In this document: positions 1 through 5,362 of the stretch, one piece after another
Numbering within the stretch: position 1 is the stretch's first letter
How the letters are laid out: every line of letters starts with the position of its first letter
Source of the DNA: Planctomycetaceae bacterium
GTDB taxonomy: Bacteria; Planctomycetota; MHYJ01; SBBU01
Reading direction: 5' to 3'
Length of the DNA: 5,362 nucleotides
NCBI GenBank assembly: GCA_005239585.1
Contig: SBBU01000366.1
Coordinates: 1 to 5,362, forward strand
Notes under the pieces: model-generated
What the model saw: only the letters and a program-made list of their open reading frames with translations
Databases searched by the model: none
Told to the model about the DNA's origin: nothing
Made by a program: the position numbers and the translations under genes

Positions 1-1023
1 AAGCAACTTTCGCATATACGCTTTGAGAAACTCGGCCTCAAGCCGACAAAAAAGACCCAAACTGGATTTTCAACAGATGTGAGTGTACTAGAAGACCTTA
101 CTAAAGCTCACCCTTTGCCGGAAAAACTAATAGAGCACAGGACTCTCGCAAAGTTAAAACACGGCTACATTGACGCCCTGCCGAAGATGGTCCTGCCAGA
201 AACAAGCCGAGTTCACACGAGATACAATCAAGCCATCGCCTCTACAGGCAGGATAATCTCTTCCAATCCCAACCTGCAGAACATACCAATAAAAACTCAG
301 GAAGGGCGCTTGATTCGAAAGGCCTTTGTTGCAGAAAGAGGCTTTACGCTGGTTTGGGGGGATTATTCTCAGATCGAGCTAAGACTCCTTGCACACCTCT
401 CACAAGATCCATTATTTGTTAATGCATTTAAAGAAGATAAGGACATACATTCTCAAACTGCAATCGAGGTCTTTCAGGTGCTTCCCGGTATGGTAACGCC
501 CGACATGAGGCGGAAGGCCAAGGAAATAAATTTCAGCATAATTTATGGGATCTCTCCACACGGTCTCTATCTGAGGACAGGTATTCCGGTAAAACAGTCA
601 GCCGAATATATTAACAGATATTTCGCACGGTACAGCGGCGTGAAAACCTTCATGGCAGAGCTTGTTGAAAGGGCCAGAAAGGAAGGAAGCGTCAGGACAA
701 TACTCGACAGGAAAAGATTTGTGCCGGGTATCGATAGTTCAAATTCAACTGTCAGGAAGCAAGCTGAACGACTAGCAATCAATACCCCAATTCAGGGAAG
801 TGCTGCAGATCTCATCAAGCTTGCCATGATAAATCTGCATCGCAAACTGAAAAAACCCTCCAGACTTATCATGCAGGTTCACGACGAACTTGTTGTGGAG
901 GCAAAAGAAGCCGAGGCGGAAGAGGTAGCGGAGTTATTGAGAAAAGAGATGTCAAATGTTTATAAACTCAGTGTCCCACTCAAAGTGGATACGCACATCT
1001 CAAAAACATGGGAGAAGGAATGA
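1..1023 (+). CDS. polA: DNA polymerase I, C-terminal polymerase domain (5'-truncated by the window edge)
   Basis: The frame is open from base 1, so the gene starts outside the window; the GTG at 79 is an internal Val codon, because the residues before it (LSHIRFEKLGL, then TGFSTD) already match the family A thumb and palm region. All three polymerase motifs are present. Motif A is DYSQIELR, with the catalytic Asp at 361-363. Motif B, the O-helix, is RRKAKEINFSIIYG, with the nucleotide-binding Arg, Lys, Phe and Tyr kept; the Phe is codon 532-534. Motif C is QVHDELV, with Asp-Glu at 883-888. The product fills gaps and replaces RNA primers in replication and excision repair. About 340 residues are visible; the 5' nuclease and any 3' proofreading domain would lie to the left and cannot be judged. 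The stop is 4 bases before fabD, suggesting co-transcription. Confidence 0.97.
   Translation, partial: KQLSHIRFEKLGLKPTKKTQTGFSTDVSVLEDLTKAHPLPEKLIEHRTLAKLKHGYIDALPKMVLPETSRVHTRYNQAIASTGRIISSNPNLQNIPIKTQEGRLIRKAFVAERGFTLVWGDYSQIELRLLAHLSQDPLFVNAFKEDKDIHSQTAIEVFQVLPGMVTPDMRRKAKEINFSIIYGISPHGLYLRTGIPVKQSAEYINRYFARYSGVKTFMAELVERARKEGSVRTILDRKRFVPGIDSSNSTVRKQAERLAINTPIQGSAADLIKLAMINLHRKLKKPSRLIMQVHDELVVEAKEAEAEEVAELLRKEMSNVYKLSVPLKVDTHISKTWEKE
1015..1019 (+). promoter_or_regulatory. Ribosome binding site of fabD
   Basis: AAGGA lies 8 bases before the ATG at 1028, inside the last codons of polA. It selects that ATG over the in-frame ATG at 956, which would add 24 residues encoded entirely inside polA. 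Confidence 0.75.
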
Positions 1024-1027
1024 AAAA

Positions 1028-1939
1028 ATGACAACAGCATTTCTTTTTGCTGGACAAGGCTCCCAGTCTGTAGGGATGACAAAGAACATCGCTCAAGTTT
1101 GCCCTGCTGCACAACAACTCTTTCAGAAGGCAAATTCGATCCTTGGATTTGACCTCGCAAATCTATGTTTCAACGGACCGCAAGAGAGACTCAACAGGAC
1201 AGACATATCGCAACCAGCACTGCTTGTGGCAGGTCTGGCCTGCTTTGAATTCTTCAAGACAAAAAAAGATATAACGCCTCTATTTTGCACCGGCCTTTCA
1301 CTCGGTGAATACACAGCCCTCGTCTATGCCGAAACACTGGACTTTGAAGAGGCGCTGAAGATTGTCAAGCTCAGGGGAGAACTTATGCAACAGGATTGTG
1401 ACAAGACCCCCAGTGGTATGGTATCAGTGCTGGGCCTTGAGGCTTCAAAAGTGGAGATGGCATGCAATGATGCAAAGCAGTCGGGCATTGTCTGTGTATC
1501 CAATGCAAATGCACCGGGTCAGGTTGTCATTTCAGGTGAAAAAGCTGCGCTTGAGCATGCGGCTAAACTTTGCATGGAAAATGGGGCAAAGCGCACGATA
1601 CCGCTTAGGGTTGCGGGGGCTTATCACTCTCCTGTAATGTTGTATTCCCAGATAAAATTAAACGAAACGCTTGTACGGATAGAGTTCAAAGACCCGCAGG
1701 TCCCGTTTGTATCAAGCGTGACCGGCGAAATCATAAAGAGTGGTCAGGCAATAAAAGATTTAATGATGAAACAGATAACAAGCGCGGTTCTCTGGGAAAA
1801 ATCTGTAAGAACAATGACTGCGAATGGAGTCAATGAATTCTATGAATTTGGACCAGGCAAAGTTCTTTCTGGACTTGTCAAACGAATCCAGCAAGACACA
1901 GTCTGCTATTCTGTTGAAGAACCCACGGATTTGGCGTAA
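1028..1939 (+). CDS. fabD: Malonyl-CoA:ACP transacylase
   Basis: This cytoplasmic enzyme moves malonyl from CoA to acyl carrier protein, supplying the extender unit for type II fatty acid synthesis. The product is 303 residues, typical for FabD. It opens with the family signature FLFAGQGSQSVGM, where Gln10 belongs to the oxyanion hole. The nucleophile elbow is GLSLGEY with Ser91. Arg116 (RGEL), which should bind the malonyl carboxylate, the catalytic His200 (AYHSPVM) and Gln249 (KQITS) are all in place. The elbow has Leu90 where the best-known enzymes have His (GHSLG); this variant exists in other FabD proteins and the catalytic set is otherwise complete, so activity is expected. The ATG at 1028 was chosen because homology begins there and a Shine-Dalgarno precedes it. 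It lies 4 bases after polA and away from other fab genes. It ends 9 bases from a convergent gene. Confidence 0.96.
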   Translation: MTTAFLFAGQGSQSVGMTKNIAQVCPAAQQLFQKANSILGFDLANLCFNGPQERLNRTDISQPALLVAGLACFEFFKTKKDITPLFCTGLSLGEYTALVYAETLDFEEALKIVKLRGELMQQDCDKTPSGMVSVLGLEASKVEMACNDAKQSGIVCVSNANAPGQVVISGEKAALEHAAKLCMENGAKRTIPLRVAGAYHSPVMLYSQIKLNETLVRIEFKDPQVPFVSSVTGEIIKSGQAIKDLMMKQITSAVLWEKSVRTMTANGVNEFYEFGPGKVLSGLVKRIQQDTVCYSVEEPTDLA

Positions 1940-1960
1940 AAACGTGATTTAAGCCGTTTT
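1939..1960. terminator. Weak inverted repeat across the convergent gene ends
   Basis: AAAACG (1939-1944) and CGTTTT (1955-1960) pair around a 10-base loop, spanning the fabD stop and the last codons of the opposing gene. The T-run is part of the stem, so hairpin strength is low on either strand. It is the only terminator candidate between two genes whose stops are 9 bases apart, and it may be chance. Confidence 0.2.
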
Positions 1961-2821
1961 AGCGGTCTTTTCCTGATCTTTTGATTTTGCAGACCCATTC
2001 GCTGATTTACCATTAGACCCATTCTCATGGTTGCCATTCTGGGTCCGCTGTTTCGGATAGATTTGATTAAGCGTTTCAACTTCCTGCAATGTCAACTTTG
2101 AAAACAAGGCATCATCTATTTCTATCTTGTCTCTCTTTACAATCTCTCTAAATGTGTCCTTAACACACTGGGCTACAAAGTAAGAGGCATCATCTGACTT
2201 GGAATATAACCTTAACAAGGGACGCAGGGCGCGCTTGTCACCTATTTTTCCAAGCGTCTTTATGATCTCCAAACCAACATTCTTAGTCCCATCTCCTAGT
2301 AACGAAAGAAGATCATCAACTCTAGATCTATCCTGCAGTTCTCCAAGCACAGAGAGCACCTTGATTTTCGAATCCTGACAAAGCTCGACAAGGAATTGAT
2401 TCTTGCCCTCGTTTATCACTTTATCCAACTTGTCCAACTGGGCCGCTACAGTTGCGGCTGCCGATTTGTCTTCTATCTTTCCAAGTGTCTCCAGCAGGCC
2501 GTTGAGGAGATAAACATCGTAATTCTTCTCAATCTTCGAAGAATCGATTGCTTTCAAGATTGGACCGACCGCATTTTTTCCAATCACCTGAAGCATGTAT
2601 GTCCCGTCATTTATTTTGTCAGGACTTGAATTGTTCTTCAGCATCATCTCTATGATCAGAACTGCTACCTCTTTTCCGTAACGCTCAATGATGAAAGTTG
2701 ACTGCAACTGTTCAAAGTAATCATCAGACATGAGACTGCGGACTTGTTTCTCGAGATTTTCCTGCTCGGAGGGTTGATCCGTCTTGTGACCTGCTAATTG
2801 CGAGTCTTCCAAACCTATCAA
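1949..2821 (-). CDS. HEAT-repeat-like helical protein of unknown function
   Basis: I do not recognise a named family. The 290-residue product has no signal peptide or membrane segment, so it is probably cytoplasmic. Residues 1-30 are polar. Residues about 35-235 read as paired amphipathic helices with HEAT-type turns: GKNAVGPILKAI (81-92), LLETLGKIEDKSAAATVAAQL (109-129, given in part), LSVLGELQDRSRVDDLLSLL (156-175) and LGKIGDKRALRPLLRLY (190-206). The G-(K/E)-(I/L)-x-D-(K/R) turn recurs three times. Such solenoids usually bind proteins, so a scaffold role is an inference. Residues 256-290 are a low-complexity tail rich in Asn, Gly, Ser and Lys, with four Asn-Gly pairs. The start is a TTG at 2821 with AGGAG just upstream and a consensus promoter; the next candidates are TTG at 2812 and ATG at 2731. 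The gene is transcribed separately from nadB. Confidence 0.85.
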   Translation of the reverse strand: MIGLEDSQLAGHKTDQPSEQENLEKQVRSLMSDDYFEQLQSTFIIERYGKEVAVLIIEMMLKNNSSPDKINDGTYMLQVIGKNAVGPILKAIDSSKIEKNYDVYLLNGLLETLGKIEDKSAAATVAAQLDKLDKVINEGKNQFLVELCQDSKIKVLSVLGELQDRSRVDDLLSLLGDGTKNVGLEIIKTLGKIGDKRALRPLLRLYSKSDDASYFVAQCVKDTFREIVKRDKIEIDDALFSKLTLQEVETLNQIYPKQRTQNGNHENGSNGKSANGSAKSKDQEKTAKTA

Positions 2822-2824
2822 AGT

Positions 2825-2829
2825 CTCCT
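2825..2829 (-). promoter_or_regulatory. Ribosome binding site of the HEAT-repeat-like gene
   Basis: AGGAG on the minus strand lies 3 bases before the TTG at 2821, which is closer than usual. The same site is 12 bases from the alternative TTG at codon 4 (2812-2810), so the exact start is not settled. No other Shine-Dalgarno fits the predicted short leader. Confidence 0.6.
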
Positions 2830-2843
2830 AAAAATCTGTGTTT

Positions 2844-2871
2844 ATTATAGAATCAAGTCTTTGTATGTCAA
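2844..2871 (-). promoter_or_regulatory. Sigma-70-type promoter for the HEAT-repeat-like gene
   Basis: On the minus strand, a perfect -35 hexamer TTGACA (2871-2866) and a perfect -10 hexamer TATAAT (2849-2844) are separated by 16 bases. A start about 7 bases after the -10 would be near A2837. This gives a leader of about 16 bases that contains the AGGAG and ends at the TTG start. This is the clearest promoter in the window and makes the gene an independent transcription unit from nadB. Confidence 0.8.
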
Positions 2872-2888
2872 TAAATCATATAAAATTT

Positions 2889-2906
2889 ATCGACATCTAC
2901 GTCGAT
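2889..2906. repeat. Inverted repeat upstream of the HEAT-gene promoter
   Basis: ATCGAC (2889-2894) and GTCGAT (2901-2906) form perfect 6-base arms around a 6-base spacer. The centre is about 60 bases upstream of the predicted transcription start, a usual position for an activator site. I match it to no known regulator, and an operator role is inference. Confidence 0.35.
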
Positions 2907-2931
2907 TTCCTGCTATGAATGCCAAGAAGAC

Positions 2932-2943
2932 ACAACATGTTGT
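2932..2943. repeat. 12-base perfect palindrome ACAACATGTTGT
   Basis: The sequence equals its own reverse complement over 12 bases. Its centre is about 100 bases upstream of the predicted start of the HEAT-repeat-like gene. It resembles a dimer-binding operator in form. The core AACATGTT is shared with Gram-positive LexA-type boxes, but the flanking bases do not fit that consensus. Confidence 0.35.
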
Positions 2944-2974
2944 ATATTTTTCAAAATAGAGAGGTGCAAATCGG

Positions 2975-2986
2975 AAATTTAAATTT
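2975..2986. repeat. 12-base AT-only palindrome
   Basis: AAATTT occurs twice in a row, giving a perfect palindrome centred between 2980 and 2981. The symmetry extends one wobble and one G-C pair further (GG on the left, TC on the right). In such AT-rich DNA it could be chance. It could also add DNA bending upstream of the promoter at 2844-2871. Confidence 0.25.
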
Positions 2987-3042
2987 TCACTTCAATATTT
3001 TGTCTGAGAGCTCATCAAAGACGACTAGGAAAAAAAAGACTT

Positions 3043-3066
3043 AAAAATAATTACGATTGCAATCGT
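3043..3066 (-). terminator. Possible weak terminator of nadB, built on a 14-base palindrome
   Basis: ACGATTGCAATCGT (3053-3066) is a perfect 14-base palindrome covering the last codons and stop of nadB. In the nadB transcript it can fold as a 5-pair stem with a TGCA loop. It is followed by AATTA and then five U (3047-3043), with eight more U at 3037-3030. The position fits a terminator, but the stem is short and half A-U, so efficiency would be low. It could instead be a protein-binding site. Confidence 0.3.
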
Positions 3067-4634
3067 GTTACAATATGTCTTTCCCATTTAGGATCTGAGT
3101 TTGGATAATCTTTTCTAAAATGAACTCCTCTTGATTCCTTACGTTCAAGGGCAAATCCGCATATAAGAAGGCCATTAATAAGCATATTCTGAAGCACCCA
3201 TGCACCAATAGAATCAAATCTCTTATAAAGAGAATAAGTAGACCAGTATAAAAGCTTACCGATTGCCTCCTCAAGACTGTTTTTATCACGCTCAATGCCG
3301 GCATTTCGCCACATGAGGCTGCGAAGTGAGTTCTTGATATCTTCAAGATCTAAACCATGCGTGGTTTCTGCAATCCCGTCGACCTTGATCTTTGGCGGTT
3401 TTAATCTTCTCAAATGACCGCACGCGTCCTCAGCAGCCCTTTTTGAAAAGACAAGGCACTCAAGAAGGGAGTTACTTCCTAGTCTGTTAGCGCCATGAAG
3501 GCCAGTTGAGGCGCACTCTCCGCAGGCATAGAAATTCTCAACGTCTGTCTTACCCATTTCATTTGTTTTTATACCCCCTATCATGTAATGAGCAGCCGGT
3601 CTGATGGGAATCATCTCTTTTTCAGTCCTGATATTGAACTGTTTACAGATTGAATAAAGCCCGGGAAAATCCTTCTTAACAAGGCCGCCAAGATGCCTTA
3701 CATCAAGATAGACCTGTGTGTCTCCTGTTTTTATCATATGTTCAAGCACTGCCCTCGAGACTGAATCTCTTGGCGCGAGCTCTGACATTGGATGATAATC
3801 CTTCATGAATGGATAACCTGTGCGATCACGAAGTATAGCTCCAGCTCCTCTTACTGCCTCAGAAATAAGTGCGCGCGATGCACCAGCAATATATAACGCT
3901 GTAGGATGAAACTGAACAAACTCCATATCTTGAACTGTAGCACCTCCCCTGTAAGCAATTGCAATTCCATCACCGGTTGCGATCGGAGGATTTGTGGTCT
4001 CTCTGTAAAGCTGACCGATTCCTCCCGAAGCAAGTATTGTCTTCTTGGCCAGGATAGCAAAGAGCTTTCCATGAGCGTCAGCAAATAGCGCACCATAGCA
4101 ACAATTATCCGCAGTGATAAGATCTATAGTGTATGCATTTTCAACTATCGGACAGTTGACAACCCTAAGAAGCACCTTTTGAATCTCTTGCCCTGTTTCA
4201 TCACCGCGATGAAGCACACGCGCAAGAGAATGTCCGCCCTCTCTTGACGGCCTTTCATCAAACCGGGCCCCCCATTTAACAAGTTCCCTTGCACGCTCTA
4301 TTCCTTCCTCCGCAAGGATTCTTGCAAGCCTTTGGTCTGCAAGATCGCCGCCAGCCTTGATTGTATCCTGGGCGTGTTTCCTGACAGAATCATCTCTAAA
4401 GACTGCTGCTGCGATCCCACCCTGTGCATATTGGCTGTTAGTCTCAGATCTACTGGATTTCGTAACAATGTTGACTCGATATCTCTTTGAACACTCGATC
4501 GCTGCCCTCAAACCTGCAACGCCACTACCTATTACGAGAATATCCGTCTCTTCACACGGAATTCTAGAAAGATCAAAAGGAACAAGAGATCTATTGACCT
4601 GAAACGGGAGGTGGAGGTGATATGGTCTTTTCAC
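3051..4634 (-). CDS. nadB: L-aspartate oxidase
   Basis: This FAD enzyme oxidises L-aspartate to iminoaspartate, which NadA (not in the window) would turn into quinolinate for NAD synthesis. The 527-residue length is usual. In order it shows the FAD-binding GSGVAG (36-41), QYAQGGIAAA (68-77), EGGHS (132-136, favouring NadB over succinate dehydrogenase or fumarate reductase), ASGGIGQLY (202-210), QFHPTAL with His243, PRDSVSR with Arg289, HYMIGGI with His349, and ACGECASTGLHGANRLGSNS with Arg384. The positions correspond to E. coli His244, Arg290, His351 and Arg386. A helical C-terminal domain follows. The start is a GTG, the only usable start after the upstream in-frame stop (4661-4659). It has no clear Shine-Dalgarno, and a 9-base inverted repeat ends 9 bases before it. 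No promoter was seen in the spacer. Confidence 0.96.
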   Translation of the reverse strand: MKRPYHLHLPFQVNRSLVPFDLSRIPCEETDILVIGSGVAGLRAAIECSKRYRVNIVTKSSRSETNSQYAQGGIAAAVFRDDSVRKHAQDTIKAGGDLADQRLARILAEEGIERARELVKWGARFDERPSREGGHSLARVLHRGDETGQEIQKVLLRVVNCPIVENAYTIDLITADNCCYGALFADAHGKLFAILAKKTILASGGIGQLYRETTNPPIATGDGIAIAYRGGATVQDMEFVQFHPTALYIAGASRALISEAVRGAGAILRDRTGYPFMKDYHPMSELAPRDSVSRAVLEHMIKTGDTQVYLDVRHLGGLVKKDFPGLYSICKQFNIRTEKEMIPIRPAAHYMIGGIKTNEMGKTDVENFYACGECASTGLHGANRLGSNSLLECLVFSKRAAEDACGHLRRLKPPKIKVDGIAETTHGLDLEDIKNSLRSLMWRNAGIERDKNSLEEAIGKLLYWSTYSLYKRFDSIGAWVLQNMLINGLLICGFALERKESRGVHFRKDYPNSDPKWERHIVTRLQS

Positions 4635-4643
4635 GTAACTCTG

Positions 4644-4673
4644 GTCAAAGGCCCGTAATTATTCGCCTTTGAC
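4644..4673 (-). repeat. 9-base perfect inverted repeat just before the nadB start
   Basis: GTCAAAGGC (4644-4652) and GCCTTTGAC (4665-4673) are perfect arms around a 12-base AT-rich loop. In a nadB transcript the hairpin would end 9 bases before the GTG, at the place of the ribosome binding site, so it may affect initiation. As DNA it could be an operator. Neither strand has a T-run after it, so a terminator for the upstream HD-GYP gene is unlikely. Confidence 0.5.
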
Positions 4674-4684
4674 AAATACTCCGT

Positions 4685-4717
4685 TCCGCCTGTAACCCGT
4701 CCACCAGACTCGGCGGA
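4685..4717 (-). repeat. 6-base GC-rich inverted repeat in the nadB leader
   Basis: TCCGCC (4685-4690) and GGCGGA (4712-4717) pair around a 21-base loop. In the minus-strand reading the loop contains a small GTC/GAC stem. With the repeat at 4644-4673 it makes the spacer between the HD-GYP gene and nadB look structured. It matches no riboswitch class I know. Confidence 0.35.
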
Positions 4718-4762
4718 TAGCAGATGGTGAATTGCCACAGGGATAGACCTTTTGTTTCATTT

Positions 4763-5362
4763 CTACGATTCGGATTCTTGAAAGAGACTAGTGGACTGTG
4801 TCTCCTGATTGAGCACCCCATTTCTGTGGCAGACAAGAATTGCCTTTAAGCAATCCGGATCAAATTCCTTTTCCTTCTGGGCAAATTTCTTCAGGATCTC
4901 ACTTGTTCCAGAGCTCGTCTTACTTGAATCAGTTGCAAAAAGCTTATCAAAGGCATTCGCAACTATAATGATCCGTCCCATAATAGGCGTATCAGCATTC
5001 TTCAAGTGATATGGATAACCTGCCCCATCTGCCCTCTCATGGTGAAACTTGATACCGGGAAGCAGTTCATCAAGACCCGGGATACCTGCTATCATCTTTT
5101 CACCAAAGAAGACATGGCGCTCGTCGCTTAGATCTCCTGCAGACGAAGAGCCTTTCTGACTCAAACAGACAGGAAGCTTGCCGACATCATGCAGCAATGC
5201 CGCAAGTCTGATTTTGTATATCTCATCAGAAGAGAGCGACATTTCTTTAGCAATTGCCTGTGCATAAGAACAAACGCGCGACGAATGACCCTGTAGCTGT
5301 GGGTCAAACATTTCCATAGCGGTAACCAAAGATTTCACAGAATGAAGATTATTAAACCTTGC
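4763..5362 (-). CDS. HD-GYP domain protein, probable cyclic-di-GMP phosphodiesterase (N-terminus beyond the right edge)
   Basis: The frame is open to the window edge. The GTG at 5338 is probably an internal Val: the domain's first helix continues upstream (FNNLHS then VKSLVTAMEMFD) and no Shine-Dalgarno precedes it. Counting from that Val, the domain shows GHSSRV (His18), HDVGK (50-54), His75 (HVFFG), the full HHERADGAGYP motif (99-109) and GRIIIVANAFDKL (121-133). HD-GYP enzymes hydrolyse cyclic di-GMP with a di- or tri-iron centre. Here the last metal ligand, normally Asp in VADAFD, is Asn128, and the RPYR segment that usually follows is missing. Gln14 replaces the Glu of tri-metal types. 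Activity is therefore uncertain. About 199 residues are visible; any sensor domain would lie to the right. The gene ends 128 bases before nadB, on the same strand. Confidence 0.88.
   Translation of the reverse strand, partial: ARFNNLHSVKSLVTAMEMFDPQLQGHSSRVCSYAQAIAKEMSLSSDEIYKIRLAALLHDVGKLPVCLSQKGSSSAGDLSDERHVFFGEKMIAGIPGLDELLPGIKFHHERADGAGYPYHLKNADTPIMGRIIIVANAFDKLFATDSSKTSSGTSEILKKFAQKEKEFDPDCLKAILVCHRNGVLNQETQSTSLFQESES

Noticed and set aside
79..81. GTG as the start of a short polymerase gene
   Set aside because: The frame is open back to base 1 and those residues match DNA polymerase I, so the codon is internal.
956..1027. Longer fabD reading frame starting at ATG 956
   Set aside because: The extra 24 residues are encoded inside polA and have no FabD similarity. 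The AAGGA and the family N-terminus point to ATG 1028.
2919..3044. 41-codon plus-strand ORF in the spacer (starts MPRRHNMLYI)
   Set aside because: It has no Shine-Dalgarno, its composition follows the AT-rich spacer, and it runs across three of the palindromes. I see no similarity to a known small protein.
4624..4749. Possible miniature mobile element with ends GGTCT and AGACC
   Set aside because: The terminal repeats are only 5 bases, one lies inside the first codons of nadB, and no target duplication is visible.
4635..4762. Known riboswitch (cyclic di-GMP, TPP, cobalamin, glycine, fluoride) before nadB
   Set aside because: By eye, none of their conserved core sequences is present on the minus strand.
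4645..4836. 63-codon minus-strand ORF between the HD-GYP gene and nadB
   Set aside because: Its first third lies inside the HD-GYP gene in another frame, it has no ribosome binding site, and its sequence resembles no family. The part in the spacer is better explained as a leader with inverted repeats.
5336..5338. GTG 5338 as the true start of the HD-GYP gene
   Set aside because: The reading frame and the first helix of the domain continue upstream to the edge, and no Shine-Dalgarno precedes this codon.
1..5362. tRNA, rRNA, CRISPR array, insertion sequence or phage attachment site
   Set aside because: I scanned both strands for cloverleaf arms, regularly spaced repeats, transposase motifs and long direct repeats and saw none.

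Overview
The window is an ordinary-looking stretch of bacterial chromosome. It holds five protein genes and no RNA gene, mobile element or CRISPR array that I can recognise. Composition is moderate and slightly AT-rich by eye. The organism cannot be named from the sequence alone. The FabD active-site variant GLSLGEY and the NadB N-terminus with LVPFDL just before the FAD motif recall Planctomycetota or related Gram-negative phyla; this is a weak inference from family memory.

Left part, plus strand (1-1939): the C-terminal polymerase domain of DNA polymerase I (polA, cut by the left edge) is followed after 4 bases by fabD, malonyl-CoA:ACP transacylase. The spacing suggests one transcript. FabD is separated from the usual fatty-acid synthesis gene cluster, at least inside the window.

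Right part, minus strand (1949-5362): read in the direction of transcription, there is an HD-GYP domain protein (its start lies beyond the right edge), a 128-base spacer with two inverted repeats, nadB (L-aspartate oxidase, first step of de novo NAD synthesis), a 229-base AT-rich spacer, and a gene for a HEAT-repeat-like helical protein of unknown function. The last gene has its own promoter, with perfect TTGACA and TATAAT hexamers 16 bases apart, a leader of about 16 bases, and a TTG start. It converges on fabD with only 9 bases between the stop codons.

The genes belong to different housekeeping processes (DNA repair and replication, lipid synthesis, NAD synthesis, probable cyclic-dinucleotide signalling) and I see no evidence that they form one system. 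The points most worth a second look are: an Asn in place of a normally conserved Asp metal ligand in the HD-GYP domain; several palindromes upstream of the strong HEAT-gene promoter; the potentially structured leader of nadB, which has no clear ribosome binding site; and the polA-fabD coupling. I did not find a convincing undescribed system.
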